Source of the DNA: a virus
Direction: 5' to 3' (one strand)
Virus record (IMG/VR): IMGVR_UViG_3300030328_002954
Coordinates: 1-26,750 of that record
DNA length: 26,750 nt
The notes beneath the pieces were generated by a model. The model was not told the DNA's origin, searched no databases, and saw only the letters and a program-made list of their open reading frames with translations. Position numbers and translations under genes: made by a program. This document shows positions 9,313 to 16,210 of this stretch, piece after piece (the stretch's first letter is position 1; each line of letters begins with the position of its first letter).

Positions 9313-9891
9313 TTATTCTTTCGCTAAGACTAGAACAGTCAAGTCATCCCCACTGTTCGCAAAAGTTATTGTAATATTAACGCCAGAAGGATCTGCTCTA
9401 GGAACTAGCAAAGCGGAACGGGTGTGTGCTCCAGTAGCTCCAGTGCCAGAGCCCCCTGCTAAAGTGATGTTCCCGAACTTAACATCATCTGCCACACATG
9501 TTATATTTCCAGCGTTGCTCGAATCTGTTTCATACATCATAGCTACAACGCTAGAAGCAGTAGGCAATGTATCACCAAAAAGGTCTGTTGGTGTGCCTGG
9601 AGTTCCATTGTTTGCAGCAAAACCTGTAAAGGTGTGCCCCGTTCTGTCGAGAGCAGTAGGACTATCAGAAGCATTAGCTGTAAACTTATGTAAATCTAAA
9701 TCCCACACGACAACATCCCCATTAGCGTTCGCTGTAAACTTAACAGAATAAACAATATCTGCATAAGTCGTAGCAATTGACTGACTCAAAGACCTTCCTA
9801 CCCTAATATCATTTTGAATATTAGTTCCTTGAGTAGCCGCGGTGGCAATAATTTTAGAGTTTATTGAAACCCCTGATAATGTCTGAGCCAT
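9313..9891 (-). CDS. Putative virion protein, beta-rich (decoration or tail component)
   Basis: A 192-residue protein rich in Ala, Thr, Gly, Asn and Asp with almost no lysine. The N-terminus reads MAQTLSGVSINSKIIATAATQ. The middle alternates beta-prone stretches (ADIVYSVKFTANANGDVVVWDLD) with Gly/Thr loops, and the C-terminus VNITITFANSGDDLTVLVLAKE looks like two closing strands. The composition resembles the capsid-proximal protein at 10465-11034, so both may be single beta-sandwich virion subunits. No named family is recognised. The gene starts 2 bp after the upstream stop in an A/T leader (ATAATT before ATG). Confidence 0.6.
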   Translation of the reverse strand: MAQTLSGVSINSKIIATAATQGTNIQNDIRVGRSLSQSIATTYADIVYSVKFTANANGDVVVWDLDLHKFTANASDSPTALDRTGHTFTGFAANNGTPGTPTDLFGDTLPTASSVVAMMYETDSSNAGNITCVADDVKFGNITLAGGSGTGATGAHTRSALLVPRADPSGVNITITFANSGDDLTVLVLAKE

Positions 9892-9893
9892 AA

Positions 9894-10379
9894 TTATGTA
9901 AAAAATGTTTGGTTTTCTTCTTCCCCTGCCTCTTCCACAGGAGCTACATCACCTAATTCTTTAGCCCTATGAACTTGTAAGACCGCATCTACTAAAGATA
10001 TCTCTTGGTTTTGCAAGTCTTCTGCCATGTCTGGAGTTATGGTATTTTTAATTAACTCAACTTCAGCTACATCGTTAGGATCTTCCATATTTGGAGATCT
10101 GTCGTTCATATATTCGAATATTGAAGTTATTATCTCAATGTTGATTTCTCCTTCAGGTTCTTCATTATCAGCTTCTTCAAGCACCTCTTCTCTAGGTAGC
10201 TCTTCTTCAGCTGCTGACAAAAGATCAGTTGCGGCGGCTAAACGTGAATCCATGTCTCCCATATATGATGCAGGGTCGTTAGACATAGCAACTTCTTGTC
10301 CAGTATTAGAAGCTGCTGCATTCGCAGCGGCCATACCTTCTTCATCATAATCAAATTGTTTGTTTCCTACTTGTGGCAT
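9894..10379 (-). CDS. Acidic hypothetical protein with phage VGNKxFxY N-terminal motif
   Basis: A 161-residue, strongly acidic protein. It opens with MPQVGNKQFDYDEEGMAAAN, close to the N-terminal motif VGxKxFxYxxxG that heads many unassigned phage structural-region proteins. Residues 55-80 are nearly all Glu, Asp, Leu and Pro (AAEEELPREEVLEEADNEEPEGE). The C-terminal half is helical and ends in another acidic run. The acidity is like that of assembly chaperones or scaffold-type proteins, so an assembly role is plausible but unproven. It is the first gene after the terminator at 10406-10438. Confidence 0.55.
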   Translation of the reverse strand: MPQVGNKQFDYDEEGMAAANAAASNTGQEVAMSNDPASYMGDMDSRLAAATDLLSAAEEELPREEVLEEADNEEPEGEINIEIITSIFEYMNDRSPNMEDPNDVAEVELIKNTITPDMAEDLQNQEISLVDAVLQVHRAKELGDVAPVEEAGEEENQTFFT

Positions 10380-10405
10380 AATTTTAAATATTTGTACAAA
10401 AATAA

Positions 10406-10438
10406 CCCCGATCCCCTACTTTATCAAGAGGATCGGGG
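10406..10438 (-). terminator. Rho-independent terminator after the capsid-associated gene
   Basis: The arms 10406-10414 and 10430-10438 pair perfectly (9 bp, CCCCGATCC with GGATCGGGG). On the minus strand the stem is followed by TTATTTTTG. It lies 26 bp past the stop of the gene at 10465-11034. Confidence 0.8.
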
Positions 10439-10464
10439 ATTATTGTGATTTGTTGTCTTACTCT

Positions 10465-11034
10465 TTATTGTGCAGGAATAATATCAACATAGTCGTTAAT
10501 ATCTATTACATTCACAAGAAGAACAAGCTGGCCTGTAGTTGCGGTACTCAAGTTTTGACTACCTCCGTTAGTAAACGTCACACGTAGAGTGTCTGCGTCC
10601 GTAGGGTCGCTTACGGCTGAAGCAGCGTCCTCCGCAGGGGTTTCAACGGCATCACCACTATTCTTAGTGAACCCAACAGTTTTCATATCTAGATTATCAA
10701 TGTAGTCGTCAGTATCTTCATCCTGAATTCCGACATCAATAACAGCCGTCCCACTAGGGTTAAACGCTGTTGTTACAACACAAGCAGCTTTATCTACACG
10801 GTGAGTAGATGAGAAGGTAACTAGATCAACAGTCGCAGAAGTAGCATCAACAGCGTATGTTGCACTATTAAAGTTGAACAGCCAAGCATGGCTATATCCC
10901 CCTATAATTTGAGCAGCAGGAACTTGCTGTATTAAACTACTCCCAGTTGAATCTTTGTTGGAAATAACGAGACTATCGTTAGCGGCAATAGCTACATTTT
11001 TTTGTAGTGTTGTTGTATCATCTAAAGTTGGCAT
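10465..11034 (-). CDS. Putative capsid decoration / head protein
   Basis: A 189-residue protein encoded directly after the major capsid gene, with a terminator on each side. It starts MPTLDDTTTLQKNVAIAANDS. It has a beta-strand pattern with AWLFNFNSATY near residue 50, AVIDVGIQDEDTDDYIDNLDMKTVGF near 98-125, and a C-terminal GQLVLLVNVIDINDYVDIIPAQ. The pairing of a DxD-type loop with a closing strand GxLVLLVxxID occurs in small capsid-proximal proteins of several marine phages. The position suggests a capsid-surface or head-fibre protein needed in high copy. The separate terminators suggest its amount is set independently of the genes on either side. The exact role is inferred. Confidence 0.6.
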   Translation of the reverse strand: MPTLDDTTTLQKNVAIAANDSLVISNKDSTGSSLIQQVPAAQIIGGYSHAWLFNFNSATYAVDATSATVDLVTFSSTHRVDKAACVVTTAFNPSGTAVIDVGIQDEDTDDYIDNLDMKTVGFTKNSGDAVETPAEDAASAVSDPTDADTLRVTFTNGGSQNLSTATTGQLVLLVNVIDINDYVDIIPAQ

Positions 11035-11063
11035 AATTTTTTAATAGTTAAAATTAATATTAT

Positions 11064-11091
11064 GTGGGGTTCCCTTTTACAGGAACCCCAC
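11064..11091 (-). terminator. Stem-loop terminator or attenuator after the capsid gene
   Basis: The arms 11064-11073 and 11082-11091 form a perfect 10-bp stem (GTGGGGTTCC with GGAACCCCAC). It begins 6 bp past the capsid stop. The minus-strand sequence after it is ATAATATTAATTTT, T-rich but broken, so partial read-through into the next gene is likely. Confidence 0.7.
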
Positions 11092-11097
11092 TTTAGA

Positions 11098-12468
11098 TTA
11101 TATAGCAGCTGGTGTAGTCGATGATCTCTTGAAGAGGATCACATAACCAAAGTCTGTCTTAATTGGCTTAGATGCAGAAGCCATAATGCCTCTGAAGAAA
11201 CCAATTGTTCCATCTGGGTTACGCACAACATCAGGGATGTTAGTCCACTTGAATTCTCCCTTATAGCTAACGGGATCAAAAGAAAGCCCATTACCACCAC
11301 TAAGTGGTGCAGGGATCAAAGATTCCATTACGTCTTGGTGAAGAATGTAAGCTGCTTCAACATCAGCACTGTCATAGTTTGGGTTAATTCTAACTTTGTC
11401 GTTAGTGGTATCAACATCATAAACAGGAACCTCAACAAGATTGTCACTAGATAGTGCAAGGTTGAAACGAGGAGCCATATCGTCAATCAAGTGGTAGAAA
11501 CCTCTGAAAGATTTCTCAACACCCAATGGAGCAATGAGGTCCGAAACTTTAGCGTTGTTATAACGCACATCATCACGGAATCCTGCTTCAGTTTGAAGCT
11601 GATAAGAAGCTTCTGAAGAACAAACCAATGTAAATACTGGTCTGCCATTCTCACGCCCATAAGCATTAGTGCCAGCACCTTTACGGACAAGCTGGTAATA
11701 AATCTTATCAAGAAGACCATTTGAGATGTTAGCATCAGTATCGACTACATCATCACCAGTTCCACCATCACCACCAGCAGTAGTAGCTGCATCAACATCA
11801 AGAGCAGTTTCACTTGAATCATTAGTTGTGGTTGGCTTGCCTTCTCCGCCAGTAGCGAAGATAGATGAGGCAGTTTTAGCATAAACGATATTGTCGCACT
11901 GCTTATCATACTGCTGACGATAACGAGACTCCCATGAAGAGCGAGTAGACTCTTTAAGCAAGTCCATAATTGCACGGAGTTGCTCTGTCCGATGAGCCGC
12001 ATAACGAAGCTCCTCTACGTTAATACGTGGAGATTCAATAACAGCCCTACTTAGGCTGTAAGTTTTCATCTCTTTAGAGAAGTCGATAATATTAACATTA
12101 GCATCTTCAGTTGGAAGAGAGTTAGTAGTCTCCGTCTGGTTTGCTGTGAAACCACGTTTAGCAGATGCTTGTGTAGTTCCGACGGCTGACCAGTTAGTTC
12201 CCACAGACTGCCCTGAGCCATCGCCTAAGTCGTGTGATAAGGGAGTGATTGGTAACGAGCGGTCATAGATAAGCGTACTAAGAGTGTACCCCATACCTTC
12301 TGGGAATGTGGATTGTTTGATTAAGTCTATCCAAGGACTAGTATGGAGAGTTGCCTTATGTATGTCAGCGCCAATCCTACCTGCTTCTTGGGTTAGTATC
12401 GTGTTAATTGCATCTGTAGCACCGTCGTTTCCGACGTTTGATAAAGTTCCTGGAGGTCCAAAAGCCAT
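11098..12468 (-). CDS. Probable major capsid protein
   Basis: A 456-residue protein with no membrane segment. The N-terminal part has an extended acidic and Thr-rich stretch leading into YSLSRAVIESPRINVEELRYAAHR, which looks like the spine-helix region. The middle holds a Gly/Asp/Thr-rich insertion near residues 205-245. The C-terminus (FKWTNIPDVVRNPDGTIGFFRGIMASASKPIKTDFGYVILFKR) has the arginine-glycine strand, proline turn and closing strand usual at the end of HK97-type capsid subunits. Gene order supports the call: portal and scaffold genes upstream, a small head protein directly downstream, and terminators bounding it. The leader is long (277 bp) and carries a repeated element, and no Shine-Dalgarno sequence precedes ATG, only AAACTAAATAAA. 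HK97 fold is inferred; a different capsid-region protein is the main alternative. Confidence 0.75.
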   Translation of the reverse strand: MAFGPPGTLSNVGNDGATDAINTILTQEAGRIGADIHKATLHTSPWIDLIKQSTFPEGMGYTLSTLIYDRSLPITPLSHDLGDGSGQSVGTNWSAVGTTQASAKRGFTANQTETTNSLPTEDANVNIIDFSKEMKTYSLSRAVIESPRINVEELRYAAHRTEQLRAIMDLLKESTRSSWESRYRQQYDKQCDNIVYAKTASSIFATGGEGKPTTTNDSSETALDVDAATTAGGDGGTGDDVVDTDANISNGLLDKIYYQLVRKGAGTNAYGRENGRPVFTLVCSSEASYQLQTEAGFRDDVRYNNAKVSDLIAPLGVEKSFRGFYHLIDDMAPRFNLALSSDNLVEVPVYDVDTTNDKVRINPNYDSADVEAAYILHQDVMESLIPAPLSGGNGLSFDPVSYKGEFKWTNIPDVVRNPDGTIGFFRGIMASASKPIKTDFGYVILFKRSSTTPAAI

Positions 12469-12572
12469 TTTATTTAGTTTCTAATTTTTAAGTTAAGTTA
12501 AGTAAGTGCAGACCACTCCCCTTTCGGTCGGTGAGCGATCTAATTTCAAGTTATGGTGAATCTTGCTTACTA

Positions 12573-12657
12573 GAACTATTTAAGGCTAGAGCAACCTACA
12601 AAATTCGTTAATTGTTTTGGTTATAAAAGACTGAACTAATTAATGGCTAGAGCAACC
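12573..12657 (-). repeat. Pair of direct repeats in the leader of the capsid gene
   Basis: The gap 12469-12745 has no gene. It holds two near-identical copies of a 24-25 bp element at 12573-12596 and 12633-12657, 60 bp apart. Read on the minus strand, both begin GGTTGCTCTAGCC and end TAGTTC. They lie 105-190 bp before the capsid start. Their conservation in an otherwise AT-rich spacer suggests a promoter pair or a binding site for a late regulator. There is no clear -10/-35 match to the main bacterial sigma factor. Confidence 0.5.
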
Positions 12658-12745
12658 GACTCGTATAACTACAAAAAGATAACCTTAAAAATATAAATAT
12701 GCAAATAAGGATTAACTTGTCAGAAAGGCTATCAATGTTGTCCTC

Positions 12746-13351
12746 TTATTTACACCCCTTGCTAAAGGAAACACCTATACATAAAACCCCTGACAGCATA
12801 AGTAATAACCATAAGAAGTCAGAAAAGGATTCAAGCTTACCGTTAAGTAAATCACTCTGCGCTTCATTATAGTACATCTTTGCGTCAATCAGATTGTTAA
12901 TAGCCTCAATCGTGGGGTCGGTGAGATCATACATGGGTGGTATAAGTTCAGAAATGCCTTCTAAATTATTGTTCTTTGCAAGTTGTATAAGTGTATCTAC
13001 TAAGTAGGCTATTTTTTTGTCCTGTCTAAATACAAATTCAGCGTCTTCTTTTTCTGATTCTGTTATTGTTGGCTTATAAAGTCTTAGATATTCATTTTTG
13101 TTTGCTCTTTCCTCCTCTAATGTCTCAATCATCATCTCAGGGGTTATTAAACCAGTAGATACCTTAACTACTGAGTTTACAATAATGACCCCGTACCAGT
13201 CAAAACACATGCCAATTTCCATTGTTGCAGCTTCTTGTTGTCTTGCATTGTCCTTTAAAGTTTCTTGTATGTCTTTATGTAAAAGGAATCCTTTTATAAC
13301 AAATGAAAAAACTATTGCTGCTAAAAAGTATACTATTATCTTTGGTTTCAT
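12746..13351 (-). CDS. Two-TM protein coupled to the holin (hypothetical, lysis-region)
   Basis: A 201-residue protein with a hydrophobic segment near residues 5-24 (IIVYFLAAIVFSFVIKGFLL) and a second near 178-196 (FLWLLLMLSGVLCIGVSF). The roughly 150 residues between them are charged and helical. The layout of TM, helical extracytoplasmic part and TM matches the topology of small sensor modules of the four-helix-bundle type, but I cannot claim that family. Its ATG overlaps the holin stop by 4 bp (ATGA), so the two are translationally coupled. A role in timing or regulating lysis (antiholin or sensor) is inferred from this; a membrane protein unrelated to lysis is possible. Confidence 0.6.
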   Translation of the reverse strand: MKPKIIVYFLAAIVFSFVIKGFLLHKDIQETLKDNARQQEAATMEIGMCFDWYGVIIVNSVVKVSTGLITPEMMIETLEEERANKNEYLRLYKPTITESEKEDAEFVFRQDKKIAYLVDTLIQLAKNNNLEGISELIPPMYDLTDPTIEAINNLIDAKMYYNEAQSDLLNGKLESFSDFLWLLLMLSGVLCIGVSFSKGCK

Positions 13352-13665
13352 TTTTTTATAAACTGCTCTGGGTTTTTCTCAAACTTTTGCCCAAGCCTAA
13401 CTAAGCCTCCTATAACTTCAGGACTAACTACTCCAATTATTCCGTACGTAATTGCTTTTGTTAATGAAGAAACATCTGTCTGTTCTAAGATAAACCATGC
13501 AATACCCGACGCTAGTATGGCTGTCACTATCCTTTTGAATTGTTGTTTTACACTTAACTCATTCTGCCCTGATAATAGCCTAGCAAACATGGCAGCCGCT
13601 CCAATGAGAGGTACAAGCCACCCCCCATTAAGGAACTCTTTAAGAATTGATTTTTCTGGTTCCAT
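13348..13665 (-). CDS. Phage holin (LydA / holin_3_3-like)
   Basis: A 105-residue protein with three hydrophobic segments at about residues 15-31 (GWLVPLIGAAAMFARLL), 46-62 (IVTAILASGIAWFILEQ) and 71-91 (AITYGIIGVVSPEVIGGLVRL), and a charged C-terminus. The GWLVPLIGAA start and the GIIGVVSPEVIGGLVR block match what I know of the LydA-type holin family. Holins accumulate in the inner membrane and open it at a set time so that lytic enzymes reach the wall. No endolysin is visible in this window, and the neighbours upstream are small charged proteins. The small lipoprotein at 14491-14694 is a possible spanin partner. Confidence 0.7.
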   Translation of the reverse strand: MEPEKSILKEFLNGGWLVPLIGAAAMFARLLSGQNELSVKQQFKRIVTAILASGIAWFILEQTDVSSLTKAITYGIIGVVSPEVIGGLVRLGQKFEKNPEQFIKK

Positions 13666-13700
13666 CCTGTAAGAAACCTAATGTCTAGATAAACGTATAA

Positions 13701-13925
13701 TCAACTACTTTTCTTCACACCATCCTCAACGGCATCCATAAATGAAATAACAATAGCTCCACCTTTCTTGGCTTTACCTTTATGCTTTTCATCTAACTCG
13801 TCTTCATGAACTAGACCTAGCTCTTTGAAAATCAAATGTTCCTCCATTGTCTCAGCCAACATAGACTTTCCAGTCTTAGGCTCAAACATCGGATGAGGCT
13901 CAAATTCTTTATCGCCTACTTTCAT
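13701..13925 (-). CDS. Small hypothetical protein
   Basis: A 74-residue charged protein (MKVGDKEFEPHPMFEPKTGKSM at the start, then mixed acid/base residues, ending in FMDAVEDGVKKSS). It has no membrane segment or known motif. The ATG overlaps the stop of the Lys-Pro minigene upstream (ATGA), so it depends on translation through that minigene. It lies 35 bp before the holin start. Nothing points to a function beyond its place between virion-assembly and lysis genes. Confidence 0.55.
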   Translation of the reverse strand: MKVGDKEFEPHPMFEPKTGKSMLAETMEEHLIFKELGLVHEDELDEKHKGKAKKGGAIVISFMDAVEDGVKKSS

Positions 13926-13981
13926 GGTTTTGGTTTTGGCTTTGGCTTTGGCTTTGAATATGATTTTGGTTTAGTAGGCAT
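13922..13981 (-). CDS. 19-residue Lys-Pro repeat minigene
   Basis: A short open frame from ATG at 13981 to TGA at 13924-13922 encodes MPTKPKSYSKPKPKPKPKP. The CCAAAG/CCAAAA hexamer is repeated in tandem. Its start lies 2 bp after the stop of the upstream gene (TAA AT ATG) and its stop overlaps the next start by 4 bp, the same spacing rules seen for accepted genes here. That spacing is the main evidence that it is translated. Lys-Pro repeats form stiff, extended chains (as in the TonB linker), so a spacer-like role is possible. It may serve mainly to couple translation. Confidence 0.5.
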   Translation of the reverse strand: MPTKPKSYSKPKPKPKPKP

Positions 13982-13983
13982 AT

Positions 13984-14451
13984 TTAAAAGTTATAAGGAT
14001 CACTTGGAGATATACGATTTCTTTCTAACCAGCTTTCAATGTTTTTAAGACGTTTCAACACTTTGTCCTCTTCATAAGCTTTGTTTACCCTTTTATTAAA
14101 TTCCTCCTTAGCCTTCTCATCCGCCTGTTTTTCCTTTTTCGTTTTATTAAATTCCTCCACACCCTCATCAAGCGCCTCTTTCTGCATCTCTTTAAAGAAA
14201 CCAGTCTTAGGCTTAAGTTTCCCCTTCTTCTTTTCTATTTTCTTACGCTCTTTGTCTAAAGCGTCAGCCCGCTGAACCGCTTGTAGCTCCCCTTCTTCAA
14301 TTCTTTGAAGAGATTGATAAAAAGGATCAGATTCTATTTCCCTTGCATACTGCTCTTCTTCAGCTCTAGTGCCATACTTGCCACTAAGCCTATGTATCAT
14401 ATCCTTAATCTCCCTTAATGGGTTAGGATTCTTTTTTTGTTTACCTGGCAT
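13984..14451 (-). CDS. Highly charged coiled-coil hypothetical protein
   Basis: A 155-residue protein made mostly of Lys, Glu, Arg and Asp, with helical and coiled-coil stretches around residues 30-75 and 95-145. It starts MPGKQKKNPNPLREIKDMIHRL and ends in NIESWLERNRISPSDPYNF. No membrane segment or family motif is visible. The start codon sits at the edge of a perfect hairpin (14451-14483), with no Shine-Dalgarno sequence, so its translation may be regulated. It lies between a scaffold-type gene and lysis genes; function unknown. Confidence 0.55.
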   Translation of the reverse strand: MPGKQKKNPNPLREIKDMIHRLSGKYGTRAEEEQYAREIESDPFYQSLQRIEEGELQAVQRADALDKERKKIEKKKGKLKPKTGFFKEMQKEALDEGVEEFNKTKKEKQADEKAKEEFNKRVNKAYEEDKVLKRLKNIESWLERNRISPSDPYNF

Positions 14452-14483
14452 AATACATAAATTAACAGATAATTTATGTATTA
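14451..14483 (-). promoter_or_regulatory. Perfect AT-rich hairpin covering a start codon
   Basis: Arms 14451-14463 and 14471-14483 pair perfectly over 13 bp (TAATACATAAATT with AATTTATGTATTA), with a 7-nt loop. The A of the start codon of the gene at 13984-14451 lies within the stem. The stem is too weak in GC to be a normal terminator. Confidence 0.55.
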
Positions 14484-14490
14484 CAAGGGG

Positions 14491-14694
14491 CTACTCTTTA
14501 ACATCTAGCCCAATGCAAAACTTCGGTGGAAGCACCTTAGCTTGTACATCAAGGGACACTCTCACAGGAGCACCACCAGCGCCAGAAGTAAAAGGTACAG
14601 GAACACCCGCACCTGCATTGATACTCTCACATGAAACATTACTTAATGCTAAAAGGATTAGCCCGAATATTGGTATTAACTTTAGTTTTTTCAT
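14491..14694 (-). CDS. Small lipoprotein (possible outer-membrane spanin)
   Basis: A 67-residue protein. It opens with a positive then hydrophobic signal sequence (MKKLKLIPIFGLILLALSNVSC) with a lipobox-like cysteine at residue 22. The -3 position is Asn rather than the usual Leu/Val, so the lipobox is imperfect. The mature part is 46 residues, rich in Pro, Val and Gly. Small Pro-rich lipoproteins near lysis genes are typical of outer-membrane spanins, which disrupt the outer membrane with an inner-membrane partner; no clear partner is seen. It starts 5 bp after the scaffold stop. Lipoprotein is likely; spanin is a guess. Confidence 0.55.
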   Translation of the reverse strand: MKKLKLIPIFGLILLALSNVSCESINAGAGVPVPFTSGAGGAPVRVSLDVQAKVLPPKFCIGLDVKE

Positions 14695-14699
14695 AAATC

Positions 14700-15929
14700 T
14701 TATCCGAAAGCTGCATCAACAGCTTCTGAAAAACTCATACTAGCTGTTGTTTTGCCCTCACTTGAAGTAGGTGATCCCGACATCGTCGGCTCTGCACTCT
14801 CATAACTTGATAGCTTTTCTAACAAATCATCGTTTGTCTTTCTACTTTTCATTAATTCCCTAACAATATTAGGTAGAATCTTAGAAGCTACATTGCCATA
14901 AGCAAAATCTACAGGGTGCATTACAGAAGGATCAATGTCAGCAATAGTTTCCTGTACAGTAGACATGTCCAAATCCTCTATCCCTTTCAAAAAAGGTAAC
15001 TTCTCCTGCACTTTTTCTACCACGGACTTAGCCACATTCTGTCTAACACGAGCATTTTCAGCCCTAACTTCATTCATCTTCTGCTCCTCCATCGCTTTGG
15101 CTTCCGACAAAGCTTGCTCAGCATTCTCAACTAACTCCCCACGTCTAGCTAATATCGGATCAATGTCCTCTATAATCCTATACAACCTAGCTTTATCCCG
15201 TTCACTCGCTGTAGGTAAATAACGCTTCAACGCAGCATCTTGTTCCGTAGCATTATCCATCGCAACAATATCAATCAACGCATCTGTGTTAACATCATAA
15301 TGATCAGCAAGCGCTGACACATGCTCCAATAGAGCCGCTAATGGTTCTGTAATAGCTTGCTGATATGCTTCAGTTGATTCAAGATCTGTAAAAGCTCTTT
15401 CCTTTTCATAAACAGATAACTTCTCCTGCAAAGCATCCACATCTTTATTCTCAACAAGACCATTCATCTCATCAATCTTTGATGATTGCTCCTTAAGCTG
15501 TTGCCTCAACTGCTCTACCTCGGTCTGATTACTTTTTAATTCAGATTTTAATTGTTTAAATCTGCTCGCAGCTTTCGGTGTCCAGTCATCTAACTCCTCC
15601 GATAAGCTGTCTAACGCATCTTTAGGTTCTGAAGTTTCTTTATCTGCTGAATCTTCAGCTTCAACTTTCTCTTCAGTAACTTTTTCCGTTGACTCCTCAT
15701 TAGGCTCTTTTGCTTCAGTAATTTCTTCTGTTGCCTCTGGTTGCTCTGGTTGCTCTGGTTGCTCTGGTTGCTCTGGGGGTGCCTCAACTGCTGGAGGATT
15801 CTCCAATTTAGATAAAGCAGCTTCTAAAGCACCTTGAAACCCAAGGTTATCTCCAGAAGCATCGGGTAATGCATCAACTCCAGTTTCTGGTGAGGCTTCT
15901 GCTACTGCTGTGTCTGTATGTGTGTCCAT
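14700..15929 (-). CDS. Probable capsid scaffolding protein
   Basis: A 409-residue acidic, helical protein lying between portal and capsid genes, the usual site of the scaffold. Residues 52-63 are a PEQ tandem repeat, followed by a Glu/Thr/Lys-rich linker. Residues about 115-160 form a coiled coil (FKQLKSELKSNQTEVEQLRQQL), with further helices to about 330. The C-terminus is Ser/Thr-rich and ends SFSEAVDAAFG. Scaffold proteins bind the capsid subunit through their ends and are removed or cleaved during maturation. No protease motif is visible, so cleavage by a separate protease or simple exit is possible. Its start overlaps the end of the upstream gene by 28 bp. Confidence 0.75.
   Translation of the reverse strand: MDTHTDTAVAEASPETGVDALPDASGDNLGFQGALEAALSKLENPPAVEAPPEQPEQPEQPEQPEATEEITEAKEPNEESTEKVTEEKVEAEDSADKETSEPKDALDSLSEELDDWTPKAASRFKQLKSELKSNQTEVEQLRQQLKEQSSKIDEMNGLVENKDVDALQEKLSVYEKERAFTDLESTEAYQQAITEPLAALLEHVSALADHYDVNTDALIDIVAMDNATEQDAALKRYLPTASERDKARLYRIIEDIDPILARRGELVENAEQALSEAKAMEEQKMNEVRAENARVRQNVAKSVVEKVQEKLPFLKGIEDLDMSTVQETIADIDPSVMHPVDFAYGNVASKILPNIVRELMKSRKTNDDLLEKLSSYESAEPTMSGSPTSSEGKTTASMSFSEAVDAAFG
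15739..15774 (-). repeat. Tandem 9-bp repeat encoding the PEQ tract in the scaffold gene
   Basis: Four exact copies of GGTTGCTCT in a row on the plus strand encode a Pro-Glu-Gln run. Such short in-frame tandem repeats change copy number readily by slippage without a frameshift. Confidence 0.8.
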
Positions 15930-16207
15930 TCTTCGGCTTGATAAGGTGTGGTTTTATTTCCTTTAAACTGTGTCAGTTTGTGTAAATCTTCAAAAGCATC
16001 ACGGTATCCAGCATACCAGGACAATCGATTGCTATTTCCATGAACATCAGATCCAATTGTCCCGTAGGTTGGTCCTGCAACTTCTTTGAGCGTAGCTGCT
16101 GCCGTTTGGAAAGCCTCAGATTCCAAGACTCCTCGCAACTCCTCAATTTTTTTGACATCTTTAAACCACCTATCCAATGGAATCGGTGCAGTTATTTCTT
16201 TTGGCAT
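15902..16207 (-). CDS. Small hypothetical protein between portal and scaffold
   Basis: A 101-residue protein with a helical N-terminal half (MPKEITAPIPLDRWFKDVKKIEELRGVLESEAFQ) and a later segment SDVHGNSNRLSWYAGYRDAFEDLHKLTQF. That pattern, with a Gly-Tyr-Arg helix near the end, is common in small unassigned proteins encoded next to phage portals. It starts 3 bp after the portal stop and overlaps the scaffold start by 28 bp. A role in head assembly or completion is plausible from position only. Confidence 0.6.
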   Translation of the reverse strand: MPKEITAPIPLDRWFKDVKKIEELRGVLESEAFQTAAATLKEVAGPTYGTIGSDVHGNSNRLSWYAGYRDAFEDLHKLTQFKGNKTTPYQAEEWTHIQTQQ

Positions 16208-16210
16208 ATA

